Shown piece after piece: positions 8,158 to 15,248 of a stretch of DNA of 64,000 nucleotides. Position 1 is the first letter of the stretch. Each line of letters opens with the position of its first letter. Origin of the DNA: an uncultured Mollicutes bacterium (lineage in GTDB: Bacteria; Bacillota_I; Bacilli_A; RFN20; CAG-288). A model generated the notes under the pieces. That model was not told where the DNA came from and made no database searches. It worked only from the letters and a program-made list of their open reading frames with translations. The position numbers and the translations under genes were made by a program. Where the stretch lies: assembly GCA_900539865.1 (NCBI GenBank), contig UQDS01000003.1, forward strand, positions 147,656 to 211,655, read 5' to 3'.

Positions 8158-8886
8158 TCAATCGAAAAGTTTTAGAATGGTTTGTCCTTCAATCGCGGTA
8201 AAATCGACTTCTTTTAATCCTTTTGACACAAGGTATTCATTGCAGTTTTTAAAGCAGTTTGATCCTAAAAAGCTATGCCTTACACTTAGAGGAGAAGGGT
8301 GAGAAGTTTCAAGGACACATGCGTTTTTTGATGTGATAAATCTTTTTGCTTTTTTAGCAAAGTTTCCCCAAAGCAAGTAGACGACAGGTTGATCTAAGGA
8401 GTTGATTGCGCGAATGATTTCGTCAGTGAAATCGTTCCATCCGATTTTGCAAAGAGAACCGGCTTGATGCGCTTTGGTAACTAATGTTGAATTGAGAAGC
8501 AATACCCCTTGTTTCGCCCAAGAGGTTAAATCACCATTTGTTTTCATGCCAATTTTGTATTCAAGATCTAATTCTTTAAAAATGTTTTTTAAAGAGGGAG
8601 GAAGAGGAACTCCTTGAGAAACTGAAAAAGCAAGGCCGTTTGCTTGACCTTCGTTGATGTAGGGATCTTGACCGAGAATGACAACTTTCACCTCTTCGGG
8701 TTTGACATAATTCAACGCGTTATAAATAAAATCAATCGGAGGATAAATCGCTTCTTCCTCATATAATTTTGCTGTCTTTACAATTGTTTCTTGAAAAGCT
8801 TCAGAGGAAACATATTCTTGTAAAAGTGTGTCCCATCCCGCAGGTAAAGAAGATAGTTTTTTGATGTTTTGATTCAGGTTACTCAT
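8158..8886 (-). CDS. ung: Uracil-DNA glycosylase, family 1
   Basis: A 242-residue family-1 UDG that excises uracil from DNA. The water-activating motif is VVILGQDPYINEGQANGLAF. The Asp of GQDPY is intact, but the usual GQDPYH reads GQDPYI and the following AHG is ANG. LLLNSTLVTKAHQAGS (the LLLN Asn that holds uracil) and ETSHPSPLSVRHSF (minor-groove His/Leu loop) are both present. Its start overlaps the preceding small membrane protein by eight bases, so the two are translated from one message. Confidence 0.95.
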   Translation of the reverse strand: MSNLNQNIKKLSSLPAGWDTLLQEYVSSEAFQETIVKTAKLYEEEAIYPPIDFIYNALNYVKPEEVKVVILGQDPYINEGQANGLAFSVSQGVPLPPSLKNIFKELDLEYKIGMKTNGDLTSWAKQGVLLLNSTLVTKAHQAGSLCKIGWNDFTDEIIRAINSLDQPVVYLLWGNFAKKAKRFITSKNACVLETSHPSPLSVRHSFLGSNCFKNCNEYLVSKGLKEVDFTAIEGQTILKLFD

Positions 8887-9124
8887 GCTCTTTTTCCGTG
8901 TCTTCTAATGTGTTTTCATATTCTTTTTTCTGTTTCAAAAAGAGAAATAAATCTTTGAGGAAAGTATAGGTGAGAACTAAAAAACCCAATCCGGAAATTA
9001 CAATTGCGATAATAGCGAAAATGCTCCAGTCATACAAAGCGGCGATTGTAATTGAACAACCGACTAAAACCAAAGCGACTAATACCATAAAAATATGCGG
9101 ATGTTCTTTTAAATTGTATTTCAT
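8879..9124 (-). CDS. Small two-helix membrane protein
   Basis: An 81-residue protein with a strong SD (AAAGGAG) and two hydrophobic helices (about residues 11-30 and 33-56), then a charged tail rich in Glu and Lys. No family is recognised. The topology suggests a short membrane hairpin with a cytosolic C-terminus. It is cotranscribed with ung through an eight-base overlap, a coupling that gives no hint of function. Confidence 0.7.
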   Translation of the reverse strand: MKYNLKEHPHIFMVLVALVLVGCSITIAALYDWSIFAIIAIVISGLGFLVLTYTFLKDLFLFLKQKKEYENTLEDTEKEHE

Positions 9125-9590
9125 TTTATCACTCCTTTAATGTGTGTTTATCAGCAATTGGTTTTCCCTTTATCTATAAAAAGATAAGAGATATCAGCGA
9201 GAAAGTTTTTTAGAAAAGGCGCCCTATCACTGAATTTAACATTCCTTTTTAAAATATATCATGAACGAATCTTTAACGTGATCCACCAGGAATAAAATTT
9301 TATTTTTTGCAATGGTTTTCACCTTTTGTGAATAAGAAATAGCATCTGTTTGATGTGTAATTATTATATCATTCAGAAAAAATATAACATATGTAGAAAG
9401 GGAGCTTTTGGAGAATGAATTTTATTTATTTTGAAGTTTTATGTCTGAATGATAAAAGAGATGAAAAAAGATATTTTTAGTCATTAGACATGAAACACCT
9501 AAAACTTGATGAAATCTCTAAGTAGCAACCCGCAAGGGATTGAAAGATGCTTATCCCTAGCGAAATAGCCTAAAAAACAGGCCTTTGAAA
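9125..9590. other. Long intergenic region between divergent units
   Basis: There is no ORF with coding character in this gap. Most is AT-rich. The segment 9520-9590 is richer in GC and holds stacked inverted repeats: CCC-GCAA-GGG at 9529-9538, AGGGAT/ATCCCT at 9535-9558, and GCCT/AGGC at 9568-9582. The first repeat looks like a single CRISPR repeat unit (listed separately). A structured leader or an RNA gene remnant cannot be excluded. Confidence 0.45.
9522..9546 (+). repeat. Single CRISPR-repeat-like unit
   Basis: The 25-base segment starts GTAGCAACCC, has a GCAA tetraloop, and ends GGGATTGAAAG. A short hairpin followed by ATTGAAAC/G is the usual 3' half of type I CRISPR repeats. No second copy and no cas gene exist in the window, so at most it is an orphan or relic; chance resemblance is quite possible. 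Confidence 0.25.
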
Positions 9591-9591
9591 T

Positions 9592-9599
9592 GGTATAAT
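9592..9599 (+). promoter_or_regulatory. Extended -10 promoter of tdk
   Basis: TGGTATAAT (TGnTATAAT) ends 28 bases before the tdk ATG. The -35 region is poor, as is usual for extended -10 promoters. The predicted leader is about 22 bases and contains just the SD. Confidence 0.6.
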
Positions 9600-9627
9600 T
9601 TAAGTTGTTTGAATGGAGAAAAATATC

Positions 9628-10209
9628 ATGTATCAAGAATTGCAAAAAGGTTGGGTCGAAGTAATCTGTGGACCGATGTTCGCTGGTAAAAGCGAAGAGC
9701 TTATTCGCCGTGTAAAAACACTTTCATATGCACACCAAAAAATCATCGCTTTCAAACCAGCAATCGATAATCGTTATGACAAAACAGCAATTGCTTCTCA
9801 CGATGGTGAAAAATATCAAGCTTATGCTATAAAAGATGCAAAAGATATTTATAATTATATTAGCGATGATGTGCAAGTTGTTGCAATCGATGAAGTCCAA
9901 TTCTTTGGAAATGAAATCATCGGTATTTGTGAAGAACTTGCCGATAAAGGTGTACGTGTTATTGTCGCTGGCTTAGACATGGATTTCCGCGGAGAACCTT
10001 TTGGCCCTATGCCGGAATTACTTGCTAGAGCAGAATTTGTTACAAAGCTTACGGCCGCTTGTACTGTATGTGGTTGCGCAGCGACCAGAACGCAGCGTCT
10101 CATCGATGGGGAACCTTGTGATTATCATAGCCCCATCATTCTTGTCGGTGCAAAAGATAGTTATGAAGCTCGTTGCCGAAAGCATCACATTGTTAAAAAC
10201 AAGATTTAA
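9628..10209 (+). CDS. tdk: Thymidine kinase
   Basis: A 193-residue type II thymidine kinase, which phosphorylates thymidine for dTTP salvage. It has a P-loop GPMFAGKSEEL near residue 15, the DEVQFF motif near 90, the Zn site CTVCG (with a second Cys pair in its C-terminal lobe), and a YEARCRKHH end. I use the ATG at 9628 because GGAG lies nine bases upstream; the ATG at 9613 overlaps that SD. It forms an operon with the P-type ATPase 17 bases downstream. Confidence 0.95.
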   Translation: MYQELQKGWVEVICGPMFAGKSEELIRRVKTLSYAHQKIIAFKPAIDNRYDKTAIASHDGEKYQAYAIKDAKDIYNYISDDVQVVAIDEVQFFGNEIIGICEELADKGVRVIVAGLDMDFRGEPFGPMPELLARAEFVTKLTAACTVCGCAATRTQRLIDGEPCDYHSPIILVGAKDSYEARCRKHHIVKNKI

Positions 10210-10226
10210 ATTTGTGAGGTGACTCT

Positions 10227-13025
10227 ATGAGTTTATTTAAGAAAAAAAGCACAGAAGAAGAAAAAGAATCTTTAAAGCAACCTATACAAGAAGAAAATAC
10301 CACTCCTTCTATGCCAGAAGAAAACAATAAAAAAACGAAAAAAAGAAAGAAAAAAGAAAATGAGGTAGTTAAAAAAGAAGTTGTGGAAGAAAGTGCTCTC
10401 GAAGACGATGAACTTGTCAAAGCCAGCGTCAAAGATCCGGGAACTTCAGCACAACCAAGCATCGAAGTAAAAGATATTCCTGAAGATATACTTCGCTATG
10501 ATCCAGAAATTAACGAAGGTTTGACAAATGAGCAGGTTGAAGAAAGAAAACTTCAAAACTTGGTCAATATCGATAACACACACGCTGGAAAAACAACATG
10601 GCAAATTCTTTCAAGCAACATCTTTACTTTCTTCAATATGCTTCTTCTTTCTATCGGTATCGTTTTGATTGTTTTTGGACAAGCAAACCAAACGTTCTTC
10701 CTTGCGATTGCCTTTGCCAACACGTTAATCGGTATTATTCAAGAGCTTAAAGCAAAGAAAACATTAGAAAAATTAAAATTGGTCACATCTTCTCAAGTCA
10801 CTGTTGTTCGCAATGGTAAAAGCACTTCAATTCCAACGACGGAACTTGTCTTGGATGATGTGTATAAATTGAAAAACGGCGATCAAATACCAACAGACTC
10901 TATCATCTTAGATGGAACGATCGAAGTAAATGAATCCTTGTTGACGGGCGAATCGTTGCCGATTAAGAAGACAACAGGCGAAAAGATTTATGCCGGATCT
11001 TTCTTAGTGTCAGGAAGTGCAACAGTGAAAGCTTCTTATATTGGTGAGTTTAACTACATCTCTGGTATTCAAGCAAAAGCAAAGGAACTTAATACTAACA
11101 AATCTGAATTGGTTCGTTCCTTAAATGCGGTTATTAAAATTATTTCCTTAATCATTATTCCTTTAGGTATTCTCACCTTTATCACTCAATGGATTAAAAG
11201 CGCAGGAAGCATTCCTGGACCATGGCAAGATTACTGGTTCCAAATTGCGCAGAATACAATTTCCAAAACTGCCGGCAGTATGGTCGGTATGATTCCAGCA
11301 GGTATGTATCTTTTAACTTCTATCGCTTTGGCAAATTCAGTCATAGCTCTGTCTAAAAAGAAGGCGATGGTTCAAGATTTATACTCTATCGAAATGCTTG
11401 CTCGTGTCGATACTCTTTGCCTTGATAAAACGGGCACTCTTACTGACGGAACTATGCGTGTAGATGAAATCGTAACGATAAACAAAGATTATAATTATGA
11501 TGATCTTATCGGTAGTTATCTAAACGCCTTCAATGAATCCAACCAGACATCTATCGCATTAAGTCAACGATTCCCTTTAAGAAACACACATGTAGTCATT
11601 GATAAAATCCCCTTTAGTTCCGCTAGAAAATTCTCTGTCGTTGAATTTAAAGAACTGGGAACTTTCGCTCTTGGCGCTCCGGAATACTTATATAAAGGAC
11701 GCGATAAAACAATCCTTGAATATATCGCCAATAAGGAAAGTTCTGGTTATCGTGTTGTTATGCTTTGTCACTGTGATAACTCTATTACTCGCGGTGAAAT
11801 CAAAGGAAAGTTTACTCCAGTTTGTATTTTCTCTTTAGAAGACCATATTAGATTAGAAGCGCCAGATACTATTAAATGGTTTACAGATAATATGGTTAAT
11901 GTCAAAATTATTTCAGGTGACAACCCGTTAACTGCTTCTGAAATTGCAAGGAAATGTGGCGTCCCTAATGCCGAGAAGTGTATCTCTTTAGAAGGCTTAT
12001 CAGAAAAAGAAGTCACTCAAATTGTCAACGACTATACTGTCTTTGGCCGTGTTACACCGGATCAAAAAGCTTTGATCATTAAGACGTTGAAAAACGAAGG
12101 TCATACAGTCGGTATGACAGGAGACGGCGTCAATGATATCTTAGCAATGAAATCTTCGGATTGCTCCGTCGCAATGGCAAACGGATCTTCTGCCGCAAGA
12201 AATGTTGCACACCTTGTGTTATTAGACTCCAACTTTGCTTCTATGCCTGTTGCAGTGCAGGAAGGAAGACGCTGTATTAATAATGTTCAGAACTCTTCCG
12301 CCCTATACTTGATGAAAACTATCTTTACCATTGTTTTCACAATCATTGTTCTTTTCACTTTCACCAACCACGGAAATGGTATTGATTATCCGTTTAAGAC
12401 GAACAACCTTATTATTATGGAATCGATTTGTATCGGTTTAACTTCTGTTTGTATCGCTTTACAAAAGAACGATCAACCTATGACAGGTCACTTCTTAAAG
12501 AATACGTTTGTGCGAGCGGTTCCCGCTGCGCTTTGTCTCATATTTGCAGTAGCAATCAACTATATTTTGCGCTACTCTAACAACTTCTTTGAGCTTCCTC
12601 TCGACAATTTGGAAAAGGCGAATGAAATGTTTGAAACTTTCAACACTTTGACTGTTACAATCATCGCCCTTGCTATGTCTTATAACTGTTTCTTACCGAT
12701 TACCCCAATCAAGAAATATTGGCACAGAACGCTCTTATTTATCGGTATCTTCATTCTTTGTATGTTTGCAATCTTCGGTTTACCTTTTATCCCAGATTTC
12801 AATGGAGAAGGAAATTTCTCCATCAATTTCTTAGGTATTGACTTTAGATATTTGAACAAAACAATGTGGCTCGTATTATTGATTTATGCCGCAGGTTCTG
12901 TCTCTATTCTCGCTGCACTTACTCATTTTGCTATCAGTGTTGTGCAACGAAAAGATGAATTAGATAAGATGCACGCGTTAAAGCTCTCTTTAAAAGAAGA
13001 AGTCAAAGAAACAAAAGCAGAATAA
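10227..13025 (+). CDS. CtpE-like cation-transporting P-type ATPase
   Basis: A 932-residue P-type ATPase. In order: a Lys/Glu-rich low-complexity N-terminal extension (about residues 1-85), transmembrane helices, the actuator motif LLTGESLPIKK, the phosphorylation motif DKTGTLTDG (Asp400), SGDNPLTASEIARKCG, the hinge MTGDGVNDILAMKSSDC, and a C-terminal membrane bundle. The run from MTGDGVND through LVLLDSNFASMP is the signature of the CtpE subgroup, which includes a mycobacterial Ca2+ importer. The ion here is therefore inferred to be Ca2+ with modest certainty. It has an SD (GAGGTG), shares the tdk message, and is followed by a strong terminator. Confidence 0.88.
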   Translation: MSLFKKKSTEEEKESLKQPIQEENTTPSMPEENNKKTKKRKKKENEVVKKEVVEESALEDDELVKASVKDPGTSAQPSIEVKDIPEDILRYDPEINEGLTNEQVEERKLQNLVNIDNTHAGKTTWQILSSNIFTFFNMLLLSIGIVLIVFGQANQTFFLAIAFANTLIGIIQELKAKKTLEKLKLVTSSQVTVVRNGKSTSIPTTELVLDDVYKLKNGDQIPTDSIILDGTIEVNESLLTGESLPIKKTTGEKIYAGSFLVSGSATVKASYIGEFNYISGIQAKAKELNTNKSELVRSLNAVIKIISLIIIPLGILTFITQWIKSAGSIPGPWQDYWFQIAQNTISKTAGSMVGMIPAGMYLLTSIALANSVIALSKKKAMVQDLYSIEMLARVDTLCLDKTGTLTDGTMRVDEIVTINKDYNYDDLIGSYLNAFNESNQTSIALSQRFPLRNTHVVIDKIPFSSARKFSVVEFKELGTFALGAPEYLYKGRDKTILEYIANKESSGYRVVMLCHCDNSITRGEIKGKFTPVCIFSLEDHIRLEAPDTIKWFTDNMVNVKIISGDNPLTASEIARKCGVPNAEKCISLEGLSEKEVTQIVNDYTVFGRVTPDQKALIIKTLKNEGHTVGMTGDGVNDILAMKSSDCSVAMANGSSAARNVAHLVLLDSNFASMPVAVQEGRRCINNVQNSSALYLMKTIFTIVFTIIVLFTFTNHGNGIDYPFKTNNLIIMESICIGLTSVCIALQKNDQPMTGHFLKNTFVRAVPAALCLIFAVAINYILRYSNNFFELPLDNLEKANEMFETFNTLTVTIIALAMSYNCFLPITPIKKYWHRTLLFIGIFILCMFAIFGLPFIPDFNGEGNFSINFLGIDFRYLNKTMWLVLLIYAAGSVSILAALTHFAISVVQRKDELDKMHALKLSLKEEVKETKAE

Positions 13026-13038
13026 GAAGACGTTAAAC

Positions 13039-13077
13039 AATCTCAGAGGAAGCGATGCAACCTCTGAGATTTTTTTG
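13039..13077 (+). terminator. Rho-independent terminator of tdk-ATPase operon
   Basis: An 11-bp stem AATCTCAGAGG/CCTCTGAGATT with an 11-base loop, followed by a run of T. Confidence 0.92.
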
Positions 13078-13117
13078 TGATTTTAAATATGGCCTTGAGA
13101 TAATTTTATGTTTTTTC

Positions 13118-13146
13118 TTGCAATTTTTATTTGGTTCATATATAAT
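13118..13146 (+). promoter_or_regulatory. Promoter of tRNA-Lys
   Basis: TTGCAA (13118-13123), a 17-base spacer, then TATAAT (13141-13146): a near-consensus sigma-A promoter 21 bases upstream of the mature tRNA. Confidence 0.8.
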
Positions 13147-13167
13147 TACTAAGCGCAATAAAGAAAT

Positions 13168-13243
13168 GGATCTTTAGCTCAGTTGGTAGAGCAACTGACT
13201 CTTAATCAGTGGGCCAAGAGTTCGAGTCTCTTAAGATCCACCA
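13168..13243 (+). tRNA. tRNA-Lys (anticodon CTT)
   Basis: The acceptor stem GGATCTT/AAGATCC, D-arm AGCTCAGTTGGTAGAGC, anticodon arm ACTGA-CTCTTAA-TCAGT, T-arm with TTCGAGT, discriminator A and an encoded CCA are all visible. Loop positions 34-36 read CTT, so it decodes AAG. It is a single tRNA with its own promoter and terminator. Confidence 0.96.
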
Positions 13244-13255
13244 TCTTGCAAAACA

Positions 13256-13282
13256 TTCCCGGTGAAAACCGGGATTTTTTTA
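13256..13282 (+). terminator. Rho-independent terminator of tRNA-Lys
   Basis: TCCCGGT-GAAA-ACCGGGA followed by seven T. Confidence 0.92.
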
Positions 13283-13351
13283 TTTCTTTTTTTAGGATAT
13301 ATTATGTAATAAATTATTTTTTATTTATTAATAATATACATTCGAATATAT

Positions 13352-13378
13352 CAAAAAACCACGCTTGTAAAGCGTGGC
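13352..13378 (-). terminator. Rho-independent terminator of the SmtB-type gene
   Basis: CCACGCT/AGCGTGG with a five-base loop, followed on the minus strand by six T. It lies about 40 bases after the stop codon. Confidence 0.88.
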
Positions 13379-13416
13379 TTTCTGTTACAATTTATTTAAT
13401 ATTTTAATATAAAATG

Positions 13417-13788
13417 TTAAATTCTATTCTTTTTTCTATCTTTATATACTTCCTCATCTTTTTCGGAAATATGTTCAATACCCATGTTAAAAATATCTTT
13501 GATATGATTGTCGGATAAAACGTATAAAACCTGTTTTCCATTGCGATAATAACTGACAATATCGTGTTGGCGTAAGACGGCGAGTTGGTGTGAGATGCGC
13601 GATTGCGACATATCCATAATTTCGGCAATGTCATTGACACAGAGCTCTTGCTCACTTAAAAGACAAACGATGCTCAATCTGGTTGGATCGGCAAAAATCG
13701 AGTAGAAGGACGCTAGTTTTTCGATGGTTTTTTCTGAGAGCATTTTTGTTTGGATGGCTTTGATTTTTTCATTTGTTTCGTTGTTCAT
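13417..13788 (-). CDS. ArsR/SmtB-family metal-responsive repressor
   Basis: A 123-residue winged-helix repressor. The recognition helix region is DIAEIMDMSQSRISHQLAVL and the wing is DIVSYYRNGKQVLYVL. The last helix contains D-x-H followed after ten residues by H-x2-E (DNHIKDIFNMGIEHISE), which matches the SmtB alpha-5 zinc site (Asp, His, His, Glu). A zinc or cobalt sensor is therefore likely. The ATG at 13788 has no SD; a TATAAT sits six bases upstream, so the mRNA may be leaderless. A GTG at 13806 is the alternative start. The closest metal-transport gene is the P-type ATPase at 10-13 kb, in another unit. Confidence 0.88.
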   Translation of the reverse strand: MNNETNEKIKAIQTKMLSEKTIEKLASFYSIFADPTRLSIVCLLSEQELCVNDIAEIMDMSQSRISHQLAVLRQHDIVSYYRNGKQVLYVLSDNHIKDIFNMGIEHISEKDEEVYKDRKKNRI

Positions 13789-13794
13789 AATTTC

Positions 13795-13800
13795 ATTATA
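13795..13800 (-). promoter_or_regulatory. -10 box directly before the SmtB-type gene
   Basis: TATAAT, six bases, then ATG on the minus strand. A GATACA lies 17 bases further upstream as a weak -35. Transcription would begin at or next to the start codon. Confidence 0.6.
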
Positions 13801-13889
13801 TCGCACCTGTATTTTTTTGTATCCTTAAATTGTGAAAAACACAACTATTGTCTATTTAAAATAAACTTTATTTATTGGTACATATTATA

Positions 13890-13895
13890 TATAAT
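13890..13895 (+). promoter_or_regulatory. Putative -10 box of the yaaA-recF-gyrBA operon
   Basis: TATAAT within an AT-rich stretch 43 bases before yaaA. Overlapping TATA repeats make the exact box uncertain and no clear -35 is seen. Confidence 0.35.
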
Positions 13896-13938
13896 ATATA
13901 AGAAATATATTTGTTAAAAAATTGTGCGGAGGCAATTT

Positions 13939-14169
13939 ATGGTTCAAAAAGGTTCTCGAATTTTCATCAAAGGCGAATACATCACATTGGGTCAATTGTT
14001 AAAGTTCCTCGATCTTGTTCAAACCGGTGGAGAGGAGAAACTTTTTGTTGCTACGCATGATATTACGTTTAATGGTGAGACAGAAAATAGGCGCGGCAAA
14101 AAACTTCGTCCTGGTGATAAAGTCACGCTGGACGGAATGTCATATGAGATATGTTTGTCCGAAGATTAG
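13939..14169 (+). CDS. yaaA: S4-domain RNA-binding protein YaaA
   Basis: A 76-residue protein consisting of one S4 domain. YITLGQLLKFLDLVQTGGEEK and NRRGKKLRPGDKV match the small YaaA family found between dnaN and recF in Bacilli, which is implicated in ribosome assembly. The ATG at 13939 has a perfect SD (GGAGG). The last 19 bases overlap recF, so translation is probably coupled. Here the usual upstream partners dnaA and dnaN are absent. Confidence 0.92.
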   Translation: MVQKGSRIFIKGEYITLGQLLKFLDLVQTGGEEKLFVATHDITFNGETENRRGKKLRPGDKVTLDGMSYEICLSED

Positions 14170-15245
14170 TCTTAAACAATTTCCGTTGCTACCAGGATAT
14201 CGAGGCTGAATTCAACAATGAAAAAATCTATATTACTGGTGATAACGGTATTGGTAAAACATCTATTTTAGAAGCGATATATTATCTCACCATCGGTAGA
14301 AGCTTCCGCAAGGCAGATAACAGCGATTTGATTCGCAAGGGACAAAAAGAAGCGAGTATCTATTTGGAATATCACAGCGATAAAGAAAATAGGGATCACC
14401 ATCTTTCTTGTGTCATTGGCAAAGATTATAAACTCTTTGCTTTCGATGATGAAAAAGTATCCTCGTTATCTAAAATCTTGAGAAAACTTTTAGCGGTTTA
14501 TTACACTCCTTCTCTTGTCTTCTTCTTTCAAGATGAACCGGAGATAAGAAGAAAGTTGTTGGATGAGACGTTGAGCCAGTTTTCTCCGCAATATTTGTAT
14601 GCGATATCTCGCTATAAAAAATTGTTGAAAGAAAGAAACACTGCGTTGCAAAGAGATTATGACAGCGATGTCATTGATGTCTTAAGAAACGAATTGATCA
14701 ATCTTTCTTATCGCATTGTCATAGAGAGAAAAAATCTCATCAAAAAGCTTTCACCCAAAGCGGCGGAGTATTACAACAAACTCTTTGGAACAGCGGAACG
14801 CAAATTTAGTCTTTCTTATAAAACGAATTGTCCGTTGGATGAAGATCAAGAATCTTTTGTAAAAAATGCGCTGCAACTCTTCGAACGGAATAAATCGGTG
14901 GAAAACATCAAGAAAGTGACGGCAATAGGTCCTCACCGCGATGATTTATCCGGTTTATTAAACGGAAATCCTTTGGCCGGATACGGAAGCCAAGGAGAGA
15001 ATCGCCTCGCCTCTCTGAGCTTAAAACTTGCGATTCTAGACGAATATAAACACAACTTAGGGGACACACCTATTCTTTTGCTCGATGATATCACATCTGA
15101 TTTGGATGATATCCGCTGCAATAACTTACTTCAACTCATCAAAAATGAAAATCAACAGGTTTTCATCACGGGCACAACCATCCGGGATGGATTCCTTGAC
15201 TATACCATCTTTGTAACCGATTCAACCAAACTTACTAGGAGGTAA
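14151..15245 (+). CDS. recF: DNA replication and repair protein RecF
   Basis: A 364-residue SMC-like ATPase that helps load RecA at single-strand gaps with RecO and RecR. It starts with LVLNNFRCYQDIE, has Walker A GDNGIGKTS near residue 30, the ABC-signature-like region AGYGSQGENRLASLSLKLA near 285, and Walker B PILLLDDITSDLD near 313. It starts inside yaaA (19-base overlap) and ends four bases before gyrB. recR, its partner, is at 40-41 kb. Confidence 0.96.
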   Translation: MFVRRLVLNNFRCYQDIEAEFNNEKIYITGDNGIGKTSILEAIYYLTIGRSFRKADNSDLIRKGQKEASIYLEYHSDKENRDHHLSCVIGKDYKLFAFDDEKVSSLSKILRKLLAVYYTPSLVFFFQDEPEIRRKLLDETLSQFSPQYLYAISRYKKLLKERNTALQRDYDSDVIDVLRNELINLSYRIVIERKNLIKKLSPKAAEYYNKLFGTAERKFSLSYKTNCPLDEDQESFVKNALQLFERNKSVENIKKVTAIGPHRDDLSGLLNGNPLAGYGSQGENRLASLSLKLAILDEYKHNLGDTPILLLDDITSDLDDIRCNNLLQLIKNENQQVFITGTTIRDGFLDYTIFVTDSTKLTRR

Positions 15246-15248
15246 ACT

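Noticed and set aside
9500..9600. A CRISPR array
   Set aside because: Only one repeat-like unit is visible; there is no second copy at spacer distance and no cas gene.
10193..10462. Minus-strand Ser/Phe-rich ORF opposite the ATPase N-terminus
   Set aside because: It is the complement of the Lys/Glu-rich extension; low-complexity artefact.
13100..13300. tRNA-Lys as an integration site of a mobile element
   Set aside because: No integrase, no repeat of the tRNA 3' end and no foreign-looking genes nearby.
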